In this document: piece after piece, positions 44,465 to 53,900 of the stretch
How the letters are laid out: every line of letters begins with the position of its first letter
Position numbering within the stretch: position 1 is the first letter of the stretch
Assembly (NCBI RefSeq): GCF_905220565.1
Contig: NC_059418.1
Location: forward strand, 11,488,941-11,552,940
DNA: 64,000 bases
From: Melitaea cinxia
Lineage: Eukaryota; Arthropoda; Insecta; Lepidoptera; Nymphalidae
Reading direction: 5' to 3'
Notes under the pieces: generated by a model
What the model saw: only the letters and a program-made list of their open reading frames with translations
What the model was told of the DNA's origin: nothing
Databases searched by the model: none
Translations under genes and position numbers: made by a program

Positions 44465-47400
44465 AAACATTTCTTTAGGACTGTGCCCCTCGGTTTTACA
44501 CGCCTTAGTTCGAATTAAAAAATAGTCTCCCTCGGTAAATGGGCTACAACACAAAAATTTTCAATTAAAACCCTTAGGAATTGGAATCTTTTCGGGTTTA
44601 TATTATAACTATTGATATATTTGGAATTTGTATATTTGTGTGTATGATTATACCTACTAATATCTATATATATAAAAATTTAGCGTCACGATGTATGTTC
44701 GCGATAAACTCCGAAACAACTGAACCAATTTTTATAAAGTTTTGTGAACATCTATTATTTGGTCCAACTTGGGAGATAGGGTAGTTTTTATATCAATTGG
44801 ACCTGGTAGGTGGCGCTGCTGTCGGTATGTAAGCAATCAAATTTGGTAGCTGTTTTACAGGCAGGACAGCGTCTGCCGGGTCTACTAGTAATATTATAAA
44901 TGTGAATGTAAGTTTGTGTGTTACGCTTTCACGCGAAAACTACTTAACCGATCATCATGAAACTCTACACATATTCTTGGAGGTATTAAAAGTAATACAG
45001 GGTGCTTATTATGAAAAAAATTCAATGCGCGTGAAGCCGCGGCAAAAGCTAGTAGTATATACAGGGTGACTGGTGAATTACTATCAATATTTACAGAGGA
45101 TACTCGGTACATGATTCTCATTCGAATTATGTAAAAAAAATAGGTACTTAATTTTTGACAATATTCCCACACATTTCAATTTAAATAAATGAAATGTAGA
45201 CATATTAATTTTCAGCCATAATGGCGGCGCGTGCGGCCTTGGCCTTGTACCGTGCCGCTTGCCGCCGCCCGCCGCAACCCCCGCCAATTCGAATTCCCCC
45301 CTAAATTCGATTAGTAGGTCACTAGGTCAGTTGGGCGAGCGCCGCCATAAGGTTTGTACGTCGGAGTACGTCCATCTTCCAACGCGCGCGCCTAGTAATC
45401 GATCTTACGCGTATACCTAATATGTCTCGTGTGAATGTGACCTGTCATAAGTAATTAGGTACGGCTTATCAATACACAAATGCAGTGTACTTAAAAGTGA
45501 CCCGTTCGTGTTATATCATGTAAAAGACAATAAGTATAGTTGGTTCATTTATTACGTAAGACGATTTAGGGGGAGAGGGGGTCGATCATGTCCTTTAGTC
45601 TCGATAGTTCTTAGGTAAAATTACAAAAATGCGCAAAGTGAAAATACCTTGAAAAATCGCGGCAACCGCGCGAGTGCCGACTAGTTGTCACTTGCTTTCG
45701 TAAACAACATTCGTTATTTTGTTGATAAATTTTAATATTGTAGTTGAATATGTAGTTTTTTTTTTTGTTAAGTTTTGGACTGAAAATCTTATATCGGTAA
45801 AGATCATAATTAAAACCAAAGTTTATTACTACCAAAAAATAAAAATTATTAGTACCTACCTAAAGTACAAATAAAAATAAACATTGAAACAAACCAAACG
45901 TGTATTCATTTTTTCGTTTAGATTCTTACGTAATAAATTAATATTTATCAAATTATCAAGGGGAATATTTATCAAGGGGAAGGGGTCGGCCTAATCTTAT
46001 TTTGGTATTTTTGCCTGTCCGAAGCTAAAATTAAAGTATGAAGGGGGATTGGATCATACTGGTTTATCAAAAGTAGCCTGCTACCCTGTTAACACTTGGC
46101 GGTGTTTGGACGTAGGTAAACGACCGCGCGATAACTAAATGTACCTATACCTACACACCTGCTTTGTGACGACTGCGCAGCTAGGGCGTCCAGACGACGC
46201 GTAATTAGCGAGATAACTGTTGGTTAACTTTACTTAGAAGTTTATGAATATTTATTTTATATGTAATTTTTTTTCGTCATATATGATCCTCAAATAACAC
46301 GTCCTCAAATATTGATACTAATTCACCAGTCACCCTGTATATGTATGTACACCTCCATGCCGTCTAATTCTTCTTCATGTCCTTTTCATGCTTAATGTTG
46401 TGTGGATAAGACCGCCTTATGTACATGTTTGTTATCATTTTCGATGTAAATAATTTCCTCTTAGTGAACAATAAAGTATATTTGTATTGTATTACTAGCG
46501 ACCAGCCCCGGCTTCGCACGGTTGCAAAAAACAATCAGTATTCCTCTACTATATTATACATGTATTATACATACAAACCTTCCTCTGGAACCACTCGATT
46601 CACTAAAGAAAACCGCATCAAAATCCGTTGCGTAGTTTTAAAGATTTGCACACAGACAGCTGGAAGCTTGTTTCACACTATGCAATGTTTCCAGCCCTTC
46701 AAGTGTCACACATCCCTCTACGTCCATATGCAAAACGTCCACAGGAACAAGGAGAAGAAGGACAACCTGTGCCACGTCTGCGGGAAATCTTACCAGGTGG
46801 GTTTTTAATTTCAGTTTTAAATTATTTCAAATATGATATTTTGGCGTTTCGAGCCGACCGATGGCTGGATAACCATTTAATTACTGGCTTTGAAATACAC
46901 AGGCCGAAGACGGGCGGCAGCGTCTTCGGTGCGACAAAGCCAGGTTGTGGTCACCAACCCGCTTGCCTAGCGTGGTGATTATGGGCAACACATACGAGTT
47001 CACGCTATTTTTGGCTCGAACTTGTTGAGGCCTATATCCAGTAGTGGACTGTGATAGGCTGAAATGATGATGATGAATGATGACGATGAAGATCTATGTG
47101 CTAAAATTGATTTGATTTTATATTTATTAATTAACATAATACATGAATAAAGAATATAAAATACGAAAATATAATTTATTAACTGTGGTAGGGAACATCA
47201 GGCAGTTGAAATGGTGAAGCACCTCGACCTTACAGGAGGTCACAGCTAAATAATGCTGTTTTCAAGCAGTTCTGTTTCTGTGTGAGTAAGGTGACCAGAT
47301 CTCCTGGGGGGATTGTGGGTAGGGTCGGCAACTTTAGATGCTTCTGATGTTGCAGGTGTCTATAAGCTACGGTAACCGGTCACCATCAGAACTGTACGCT

Positions 47401-49484
47401 TATTTGCCACCTTCTTAGTATTAAAATATATATATATATATATATAATGTTTTATTTTATAATTATTCTTGTATATTTTGAACAGTAAAACAATAATTGT
47501 GTTGCTCTGAAAAGAGAAACAACATTTAAAGCTATTGCTTCACCAGTTCTTAATAATAACTATTATTTAAATATTTACAATTACAATCGTTTAATATGAA
47601 AAAAACAGCTCCATAGCAACCAATTCGCAGATCAAATGTCCATCAAAGAACAATTACAAATTATATTAATAACTACTTAAATGAAGTGTCACGCACTTTG
47701 TTTACATATATATATATATATATCAATTTAATTATATTATCATTAGAACGCGGCCAAGCTGAAGTACCACATAGTCGCGATGCACACGAGCGAGACGCCG
47801 TACTCCTGCGAGCAGTGCAGCGCCGCCTTCGGCTGGTACTCGTCGCTGTACCGGCACGTGCGGGAGGTGCACTACAAGGTCGGGGAGCGCAAGTGGCGCT
47901 ACATCATTATTATTATTTATTATTTTAGTTTAAATTTTCAAAATTCATAGAATACAGCTTAAAACATAACTTAAAAATAATATATAATGTATTTGGATTT
48001 GGAATCTTACATAGTGAGAGAACTTTAATAAGGAGATGTCTATTGACTACTACATGTAAAGATGATGATGATCCAATAAAGGATCGAAACGTCGCATGAA
48101 TTTGCAATTAGTGGTTTGATTGGCACCTTATGTCCACTTTCCTGCGAACCGTCGAAGAATACTTATAACAAATGGACACAACGATAAATAATTATTATTT
48201 ATTATTTATTTATGCATTAAAGAAAAAACTTAGAACTAACATTACAGTAACCCGATGCGTTAGTTAAGTTGATCACAACAAATAACATTAAATTTAACAA
48301 ACAATTTAAACAATTCAATAAAAACAAAATAATCAAAAAATATAAAATAATCAATAAATAATCACGCTTAAAAAATTCATAAAATTCATAAAAAACAAAC
48401 ATAATAATAATACAAATTAGTACATTTATATTAATAAAATTAAAATCATATGATACACCACACAACACTGTATTACACGACCCGACACGGCACTACATTA
48501 CACGACTTGACACTACATTACACGACTTGACACTACATTACCCGACTTGACACTACATTACCCGACTTGATACTACATTACACGACTTGATACTACATTA
48601 CACGACTTGATACTACATTACCCGACATGACACTACATTACCCGACTTGACACTTGTTCGTAATTCAGATTGCTCGTGTAGTATTTGATTTTAAGATCAA
48701 TCGTTATTAAAACTATTTAACGTTTACTTTTACTTGAAATAAGAGACGACTCGTATGATAAGGATTTCGTGTATTGTCTGACCAAATAACAACGAAAGAA
48801 AAGCGAATCGTAAGAAGTTGGTGAAGTTTCCCCGCCCGTCACGCACGACTTGACACTAGTTTGCACGACTTGACACTACATTACCCGACTTAACACTACA
48901 TTACACGATTTGACCCTACATTACACCGTACAGCACAATATAACACAACACGACAATAAATTAAATTAAAAATATCTTTATACAAATTAGCTTCAAAAGC
49001 ACTTTCGAATCGTCATTTTACAAATATTTTAATCATTTTTAAAAGTGAAGCTAGCACCGGTTCGGAATGTAGGTGCAGAGAAGAATCGGCAAGAAACTCC
49101 GCAGTTACTCTTTTGAAAATAATATATAAACTGTGTTTTAGTACAAAATTAGAAACATGTTGCATAAAATACAGCGTCACACACATCTTTATCATCTATG
49201 TAAAGGACACCTGATAACGATCGTTACTCATAGTAAAGAATATATCCGCATTGGAGCAGCGTGGTGGATTAAGCTCTTATCCTTCTCCTACAGGGAAAGA
49301 AGCTTAAGCCCAGCAGTGGGATATTACAGGCGGAAGCGTACACGATACTATATCACAATTTCTATCCATAAAAGTAGTTCAAATACATTAATAAATATAT
49401 AATTCACAGATGAAGATCCAGCCGAAGAAGACCAAGAAGGCGAGGAAGGGCGCAGAAGTGCCATCGGGCCCTCCGGACTGCTAA
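32236..49484 (+). CDS. ZAD-domain C2H2 zinc-finger protein, eight fingers
   Basis: Exons 32236-32340, 33970-34089, 34696-34920, 35956-36162, 36931-37046, 37581-37677, 38591-38706, 44248-44359, 46695-46796, 47747-47878 and 49410-49484 join in phase to 1407 nt (468 aa). Exons 1-2 encode a zinc-finger-associated domain: C5-x2-C8 (MEDLCTACLCSG) and C48-x2-C51 (VCWECKALLCRFMKF), an arthropod dimerisation module. An acidic linker with a SUMO-site-like DIKEEL and a lysine-rich stretch follow. Eight C2H2 fingers come next, starting FKCDECSAVF, PQCVECGKIF, YPCPRCGKVY, LHCRACDKRF, FMCNECGKKF, FRCQLCDKPF, NLCHVCGKSY and YSCEQCSAAF; several are split by introns. The tail is basic (KKTKKARKG). It is presumably a nuclear DNA-binding regulator with unknown targets. 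Finger 4 (exon 7) is the source of the 42-copy array that fills intron 7. It cannot be assigned to a named gene. Confidence 0.88.
32570..32945 (+). repeat. Inverted-repeat element J
   Basis: Runs from 'ccgacttcaaaaaaaggagg' to 'gatataatttaagtcggttt', with the internal block 'ggataactccgtcgtttatg'. In intron 1 of the ZAD gene. Confidence 0.75.
33026..33290 (-). repeat. tRNA-like element C, diverged and extended
   Basis: The block between ATATCATATCAAAAATCGAC and GAAATTTTTGATATGATG holds the tRNA-like core with several stem substitutions (for example 'gttccagctgggatcgaatc'). A second T-arm-like piece ('gagatacgggttcgatcccc') lies at 33240-33262 in the opposite orientation, and the far end again carries an 'atcgattttcgatatttt' segment. 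Confidence 0.6.
33468..33735 (-). repeat. SINE family A, headless
   Basis: Starts 'tagcctgtaatatcccacta' and ends 'aatacaaatgtttgtcatgt', reverse orientation, tRNA head absent. Confidence 0.75.
34150..34300. repeat. Interspersed repeat D, diverged
   Basis: Contains 'aatatcctgctcataatatg', 'ccttacagaagatcatagct' and 'gggtgtagggtcggtaatat'. Lies about 60 nt after the exon 2 donor. Confidence 0.55.
35080..35705 (-). repeat. SINE family A interrupted by a solo LTR
   Basis: The piece 35080-35142 starts 'gcctgtaatatcccactact'. The piece 35425-35705 continues 'taatctaccacgctgctcca' and ends with the complement of the tRNA-like head (gaccgttgcgccaacgc). Elsewhere these pieces are contiguous. Confidence 0.8.
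35143..35424. mobile_element. Solo LTR, 282 bp, with 5-bp target duplication
   Basis: Begins TGTACGGG and ends ACCAAACA (TG...CA with matching TGT/ACA tips), flanked by GACCT at 35138-35142 and 35425-35429. It contains two tandem TGACGTC-type motifs near 35278-35293, a TATA tract near 35310 and AATAAA near 35331, as expected for an LTR promoter and polyadenylation site. No internal retroelement coding sequence remains. Superfamily unknown. Confidence 0.75.
36310..36835 (+). repeat. 20-bp tandem repeat in ZAD gene intron 4
   Basis: Degenerate copies of 'gttttgagtgagctgatgtt' or 'gtgttgagtgagctgatgtc' cover about 500 bp, with a longer duplicated block ending 'gacttaggtaattgttatga' present twice near the 3' edge (about 36735-36770 and 36812-36835). 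It starts about 150 nt after the exon 4 donor. Confidence 0.85.
37205..37557 (+). repeat. Interspersed repeat E
   Basis: Starts 'cacggtagtaaaataactac', contains 'aggccgaagacgggcagcag' and 'gtccagcagtggactgcgat'. Ends 24 nt before the exon 6 acceptor. Confidence 0.8.
37778..37975 (+). repeat. Interspersed repeat E, 5'-truncated
   Basis: Starts 'taaccatccaactgctggct' and ends 'ggattgtttaggctgtaatg'. Lies about 100 nt after the exon 6 donor. Confidence 0.75.
38010..38275 (+). repeat. SINE family A, diverged
   Basis: The body 'ctgtccttttggatctcccc', 'gagcacgttaagccatcggt' and tail 'agtgggatttcacaggctga' match family A; the head is weak. Confidence 0.65.
38375..38545 (-). repeat. SINE family B, reverse orientation
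   Basis: Starts 'acacacggtcgtctgtttct', contains 'ggtaacagccgactgttact' and ends in the B-box complement 'gggaatcgaatctgcaaccc'. Just upstream of exon 7. Confidence 0.7.
38591..38706 (+). CDS. ZAD gene exon 7 (finger 4), parent of the array
   Basis: The 116-nt exon follows acceptor ctacag and precedes donor gtgagc. It is read as ARDSGELHCRACDKRFASVA and so on to DFT, a complete finger with a longer H-x5-H spacing (HLRVSRRH), entering in phase 0 and leaving in phase 2 into exon 8. The downstream array repeats the last 79 or so bases of this exon plus both splice sites. Confidence 0.85.
38736..43391 (+). repeat. 111-bp array: 42 copies of truncated zinc-finger exon with splice sites
   Basis: Copy starts fall at 38736 + 111n up to 43287 with no insertion or deletion. 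Each unit has 82 nt of exon-like sequence beginning GCGACAAGCGGTTCGCG and ending GACTTCAC, then 29 nt gtgagcactgcggcactttg + ccactacag. Each copy lacks 34 nt of the parent exon, including the first zinc-binding Cys, and is out of frame for a finger. Variation seen is small: a C instead of A in 'gtgtcgcgg' in the parent and copies 1, 4, 8 and 11, and a T in copy 36. Because 111 is divisible by 3, two + frames and two - frames stay open for about 5 kb, producing false giant open frames. Confidence 0.97.
43397..43655 (+). repeat. 11-bp tandem repeat following the exon array
   Basis: Units such as CACACTTACTC, CACACTTACAC and CACACTTACGC follow one another, with a few length shifts (CACACTACACTTAC). 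They begin a few bases after the last exon-like unit. Confidence 0.85.
43795..43998 (+). repeat. 30-bp tandem repeat
   Basis: Copies of 'actctacaacactctacaat' + 'acattatacc', about six with divergence at the 5' edge. Intron 7 of the ZAD gene. Confidence 0.8.
44000..44216 (+). repeat. Inverted-repeat element J, diverged
   Basis: Contains 'tgtgtacctacgttgtatta', 'ttttcactgggtttaccgat' and ends 'gatgtaattgaagtcggttt'. It ends about 30 nt before the exon 8 acceptor. Confidence 0.6.
44367..44468 (+). repeat. (CA)n microsatellite after exon 8 donor
   Basis: Nearly pure CA dinucleotides for about 100 bp, beginning about 8 nt after the exon 8 5' splice site. The short cysteine/valine-rich minus-strand frames here are not genes. 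Confidence 0.95.
44640..45060 (+). repeat. Helitron-like / dispersed repeat fragments
   Basis: Two blocks: 'tataaaaatttagcgtcacg' to 'ggcaggacagcgtctgccgg' + 'gtctactagt' (44660-44890), and 'atattataaatgtgaatgta' to 'gaagccgcggcaaaagctag' (44890-45052). Both end with a CTAG-type terminus like non-autonomous lepidopteran Helitrons. Assignment is tentative. Confidence 0.45.
45061..46338. mobile_element. 1278-bp DNA transposon-like element H
   Basis: The left end ACAGGGTGACTGGTGAATTA matches the reverse complement of the right end exactly over these 20 bases. The similarity runs about 32 bp, with one mismatch, into CTATCAATATTT / GTATCAATATTT. Both sides are flanked by ATAT, a possible 4-bp target duplication. 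The interior has a GC-rich block (45225-45300) but no transposase frame, so it is a non-autonomous or decayed copy. Superfamily unknown. In ZAD gene intron 8. Confidence 0.8.
46395..46495 (+). repeat. LINE 3'-end fragment
   Basis: Contains 'aagaccgccttatgtacatg' and ends 'aacaataaagtatatttgta', like the 4190-4312 fragment. Confidence 0.5.
46850..47090 (+). repeat. Interspersed repeat E
   Basis: Starts 'cgagccgaccgatggctgga', contains 'aagacgggcggcagcgtctt' and ends in a GATGAT tract. Just after the exon 9 donor. Confidence 0.8.
47190..47420. repeat. Interspersed repeat D
   Basis: Contains 'caccttcgacct'-type start 'acctcgaccttacaggaggt', 'gttttcaagcagttctgttt' and 'cttctgatgttgcaggtgtc'. 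Confidence 0.65.
48471..48935 (+). repeat. 20-bp tandem repeat, interrupted
   Basis: The unit 'cactacattacacgacttga' is repeated about nine times at 48480-48655 and a few more times at 48845-48925. The ~180 bp between are unrelated sequence. In ZAD gene intron 10. Confidence 0.8.
48985..49115. repeat. Dispersed repeat (AGCACTTTCGAATCGTC family)
   Basis: The block 'aaaagcactttcgaatcgtc', then 'ttttaaaagtgaagctagca', matches 14280-14365 in the U1-70K intron ('tgagcactttcgaatcgtct'). Confidence 0.55.
49190..49340 (+). repeat. SINE family A tail
   Basis: Contains 'cacctgataacgatcgttac', 'attggagcagcgtggtggat' and tail 'gtgggatattacaggcggaa'. Upstream of the last ZAD gene exon. Confidence 0.7.
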
Positions 49485-49619
49485 CGCAAACTACGTGTCT
49501 GTGACAATCGTGTCACAATAGTACATCAGTGGCCGATCAGTGACATTGTTTTGTAGCCTATTTTTAATTGTACTGGTTGTACTGATTTTGATGATTCCAA
49601 AAAGCTGGTGTTTATCGTC

Positions 49620-50680
49620 TATCACGACTCTTTCCCGTAGGGGTAGGCAGAGACCACTTCTTTCCACTTGCTACAATCCTTACATACTTCTTTCGCTTCA
49701 TCCACTTTCATTATTCCCTTCACACATGTTCTACGGTTTAGGGTACTCTTGACCTGGCCTTTTTTCAAGACGTCTCTTATGGTCTCGGAACGTCCGCCTA
49801 GGTCTACCCCTTCCAACCCTTCCATCCACACTCGCCTTTTACACTTTTTTCGTCAATCGTTCTTCCATCATTCTCTCGACATGACCAAACCACCTGAGCA
49901 TACCTTTCTCAATTTTTGTCACTACATCTTCTTTCAGACCACAACGTTTCCTTATCTCACTATTTCTTATCCTGTCACTCAGTTTAACTCCTATCATACT
50001 TCTTAACGCTCTCATCTCAACTGCATTTATTCTGCTTTCATGTTTCCTCTGCCATACCCAACTTTCACTTCCGTACATGAGTGTCGGAACCAACACCCCC
50101 TCATGCACAGCCAAACGAGCCTTGTTAGACACCTTCCAACTGCTCATAAAGGAGTGCAAAGCTCCATTCACCCTGTTGTCTTCATTCACTCTTCTTTCAA
50201 TATCACTCTCACACTTTCCATCTCTTGTAAACTTCGAACCCAGATACACAAACTCATTCACCTGTACAATTCGTTCATCTCCAATCACGATATTGCAGCC
50301 TGTCACTGCCTCATCTCTTTCAAACACCATCACTTTCGTCTTCTTTACATTCATCTTCATTCCCTTTCTTACAAAGGCTCCACTCATATCAGTTACCATC
50401 TCCTGCAACTCCTCGGGCGAAGACGCAAGTAATACTTGATCATCAGCATAGAGAAGACATTTGACGAGTAACTCATTTATTCTCAACCCACTTTCACTCT
50501 CTTTTAAATCTGTCAAACAATTGTCCATGAACAGATTAAACAGCCACGGTGACGCTACACATCCCTGTCTAACACCTTTTTCGATATTAAACCATTCTGT
50601 GCCCCATTTATCCTCACACAAGCACTAGAATCCCTATAAAGAGTTGCCTTTTGAACTTTTTGGTTAGCTTTCAGTATTAT
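49620..50680 (-). mobile_element. 5'-truncated RTE-like non-LTR retrotransposon (reverse transcriptase remnant)
   Basis: The main open frame (50621-49839) carries reverse transcriptase landmarks: GVRQGCVASPWLFNLFMD, the catalytic CLLYADDQVLLASS with YADD, the motif VKKTKVMVF, and the later NEFVYLGSKFTRDGK typical of RTE/RTE-like elements. Upstream (about 50640) the expected YRDSSACVRING sequence is in another frame. At the 3' end, GLEGVDLGGRSETIRDVLKK also lies in another frame near 49830. So two frame breaks are present and it is not functional. It lies between the convergent ZAD gene and MTG2. Confidence 0.85.
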
Positions 50681-50968
50681 ATAGTAGAGTATATTAAAGT
50701 TCCAGATTTGAATTGTAATGGTATCCAGCTGGTACAAGTTGCTGATATTTCAATTTATGAAACCAAAAGTTTATTAGTTGAAATTAAACCAGACTTATTT
50801 TACCTCCTGTAAGTCTTTGATAGCTTATCAGAAACTTATGTGCTAGATAAACTTGATCAGTAAATTGTGTAATTAGTTCTCAAGTCACAGACTATAAATA
50901 TGTAAAATAAAGTGTAAATAAAATTTGTAAACGGTAACAAGATTATTTTATTTCTGAACTAAACTTAT
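50681..50968. other. Short intergenic stretch with MTG2 3' end signal
   Basis: AT-rich, no coding exon. On the minus strand AATAAA at 50952-50947 lies 16 nt after the MTG2 stop and fits its polyadenylation signal. Confidence 0.5.
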
Positions 50969-53900
50969 CTACTGGACATCGCTATCATACATTTTTCTTA
51001 TAACCGTCAAAAATTCAGCCAAATTGAGTCCCGTCTTCGCTGATATGCCGATGACTTGCATACTTTTCCTCATCTCGTTGTAATTCAGCCTGGCCTCGGG
51101 GAGGTCTATTTTATTGATTACGATACACTTGGGTCGCTCCGCTAACGTCTTGCTGTACTGAGATAGTTCATAGCTTAAGATGTCATACTGTTCTGAAGGG
51201 TCATCGCTACCGTCTAAAAGGAATATAAGACCTTTGCATCTTTCTGCGTGTTGGAGGAATTGGATACCTGTAAATAGAAGGTTACAGGTTCAGTAGAATA
51301 TATCCTGCTCATAACTGCTCAAAATCTGGAGCCCGACTGGGTACCTCGACCTTACAGAAGGTCACTGCTAAATAATACTCTCAAGTAGTGTTGTTTCTGA
51401 CGGTGTTCTACTGAGTAGACCGTAGTCTATGCAGTAGACCTTTAGTCTACTCAGTAGACCGTTAGTCTACTCAGTAGACCGTTAGTCTACTCAGTAGACC
51501 GTTAGTCTACTCAGTAGACCGTTAGTCTACTCATTAGACCGTTAGTCTACTCAGTATACCGTTAGTCTACTCAGTAGACCACCGTGACAAAATCTGGAGC
51601 GATCAAACAGCTAAATAATACTGCTTTCAAGCAGTGTTGTCTGCCTTTGTAAGGCAGAGAGCACATAGAGTCATTAGTTAGCACTTAATAACCAAATATA
51701 AATAAACATACGTTTAATATTAACTGACTTTAAGAAAGATGAAGATCCTTAATTCGACTACTTTTTAAATAAATTAAAGTTGGATGGTTGTTTGTTTGAA
51801 AACAAACAATTATAAATAGTATAGAAAACATACCGAGTCCATAGTTCTTGTGCGAGCCGGGAATCAAACCCGGTAGATCTGCGATCGCCACCTGTTCGTA
51901 GTCATCGTACGGTACCATACCTGTAAACGTATACAAAAATATAAAAAAGACCGATTATATTATACAGATAAGTTGCGGATAACTTTAACAACAAGAGGTA
52001 GAATAGGCCATTAGGAGCACACTAGCAAATAAAAATATCCCATAAATATGAATTCGATGGTAAAAAAAGAATATTATATTATATACTTTTATCTGTTGGA
52101 TAGCATCATCCGTCAAAAAGCGTTATCCACACGATTTTCAACACAGGTCGTGCAACAACAGTAGTAGGGGTACGTCGGCTTAATCATGACCTGTGTATAA
52201 GACCGTGGTTATCCACAACTGTTGAAACAGGAGATTAAAGCATCTTAGTTAGTTCAGCCTATCGCAGTCCACTGCTGGACATAGGCCGCCCCAAGTTCGC
52301 GCCAGATATAATAAAGCATCTACTTTTTATTAATTCAATCAGGTTTTCTGAGAGTGTGCTTTAGACTACACGACTGAAGTACAAATTACGAAACGTAACT
52401 CTCTCTCTTTCTATCTTCACTAACTGATATCTCCCTCTCAACTTCCGTTCGCCTCGTCCGATCACACTTTTCGTAACGCTCGCACGCATTCACCAATTTA
52501 CTCCCTAAGTCAAGAGTGTGTAAAGAATTTTGACTAATTGATAGTCTGAATGGCAAAATCCTAACTCCACACTCAAAGAATGAACTGATTTTGATAAAAC
52601 CTAAAAACCAGATAAAAAGCATTTTTTTTATGTCACTAGGTCGGCAAACAAGCGTACGGCTCACCTGATGGTAAGCGGTTACCGTAGCTTATAGACATCT
52701 GCAACACCAGAAGCGTCGCAAGCGCGTTACCGACCCTATCCCCAATCCCCCCAGGAGCTCTGGTCACCTTACTCACCAACAGGAACACAATACTGCTTGA
52801 AAGCAGTATTATTTTGCTGTGAACTTCTGTAAGGTCGAGGTACTTCCCCATTCGGGCTGCTCCATAGCATTTAATCTCTCTATACAAAATAACACCAAAA
52901 TCACTCTTAACTCACACTCACTTTCACACACGGTCGTCTGTTCCTGCAGTAAGCAACTTAATGCTTGTGTTGCAGGTAATAGCCGGCTGTTATAGATAAA
53001 TACATATAAATAATGAACCAAACTTATATAGAAATCCAATCTACTACCCCCGAAGCAGAATGCAGGTTCACTTCCCCAACAGGCTAATCAAATTTAGTAG
53101 AATTATAGAATCATCATTACAGCCTATACAGTCCACTGCTGGACATAGGCCTCCACAAGTTTACGCCAAAAATAACGTGAACTCATGTGTTTTGCCCATA
53201 GTCACCACGCTGGGCAGGCGGGTTGGTGACCGCAGTACTGGCTTTATCGCACCGAAGACGCTGCTGCCCGTCTTCGGCCTGTGTATTTCAAAGCCAGCAG
53301 TTGGATGGTTATCCCGCCATCGGTCGGCATCTTAAGTTCCAAGGTGGTTGTGGAACCTTGTTATCCCTTAGTCGCCTCTTACGACACCCACGGGAAGAGA
53401 GGGGGTGGCTAAATTCTTTAGTGCCGTAGCCACACAGCACTACACAATTATAGAATAGATTATGAAAATGTAACACAATTTTAAGTATTGTATAGTGGTG
53501 GTGGTGGTTACCAATATGCGGCCGGAGGGTCGTGAAGGGGTAAGGGGCTACGGTGGGCCGGGCCCGGCTCACAGCCCTTAGGAGAGTGCTCTTGCCAGCG
53601 TTGGGGAACCCGATGAGACCCACGTGGGCCATGGACCGGACCTCCAGCGTGTATTGGAGGCTCTCCCCCTCCGCTCCATGCTCCGCTATCATGGGTGCCT
53701 GGAGTTGTCCATTATTTATTTAAACACAATAAATAGAAATGAAAAATTTACTTTCTTCAAGTAATCTTTAAGAGTACTCTTGATTCTGTGGATGGACCAA
53801 CTAAATATATAAATTAATTAATGTTAATACGCTGTGTGGCTACGGCAGTAATGAATATAGCCACCCCCTCTCTTCCCGTGGGTGTCGTAAGAGGCGACTA

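Noticed and set aside
44176..44554. Cysteine/valine-rich minus-strand peptides
   Set aside because: Translation of the (CA)n microsatellite and the complement of ZAD gene exon 8.
49839..50621. Host gene for a reverse transcriptase-like protein
   Set aside because: Truncated at the 5' end and broken by frame shifts at both sides; it is a dead retrotransposon copy.
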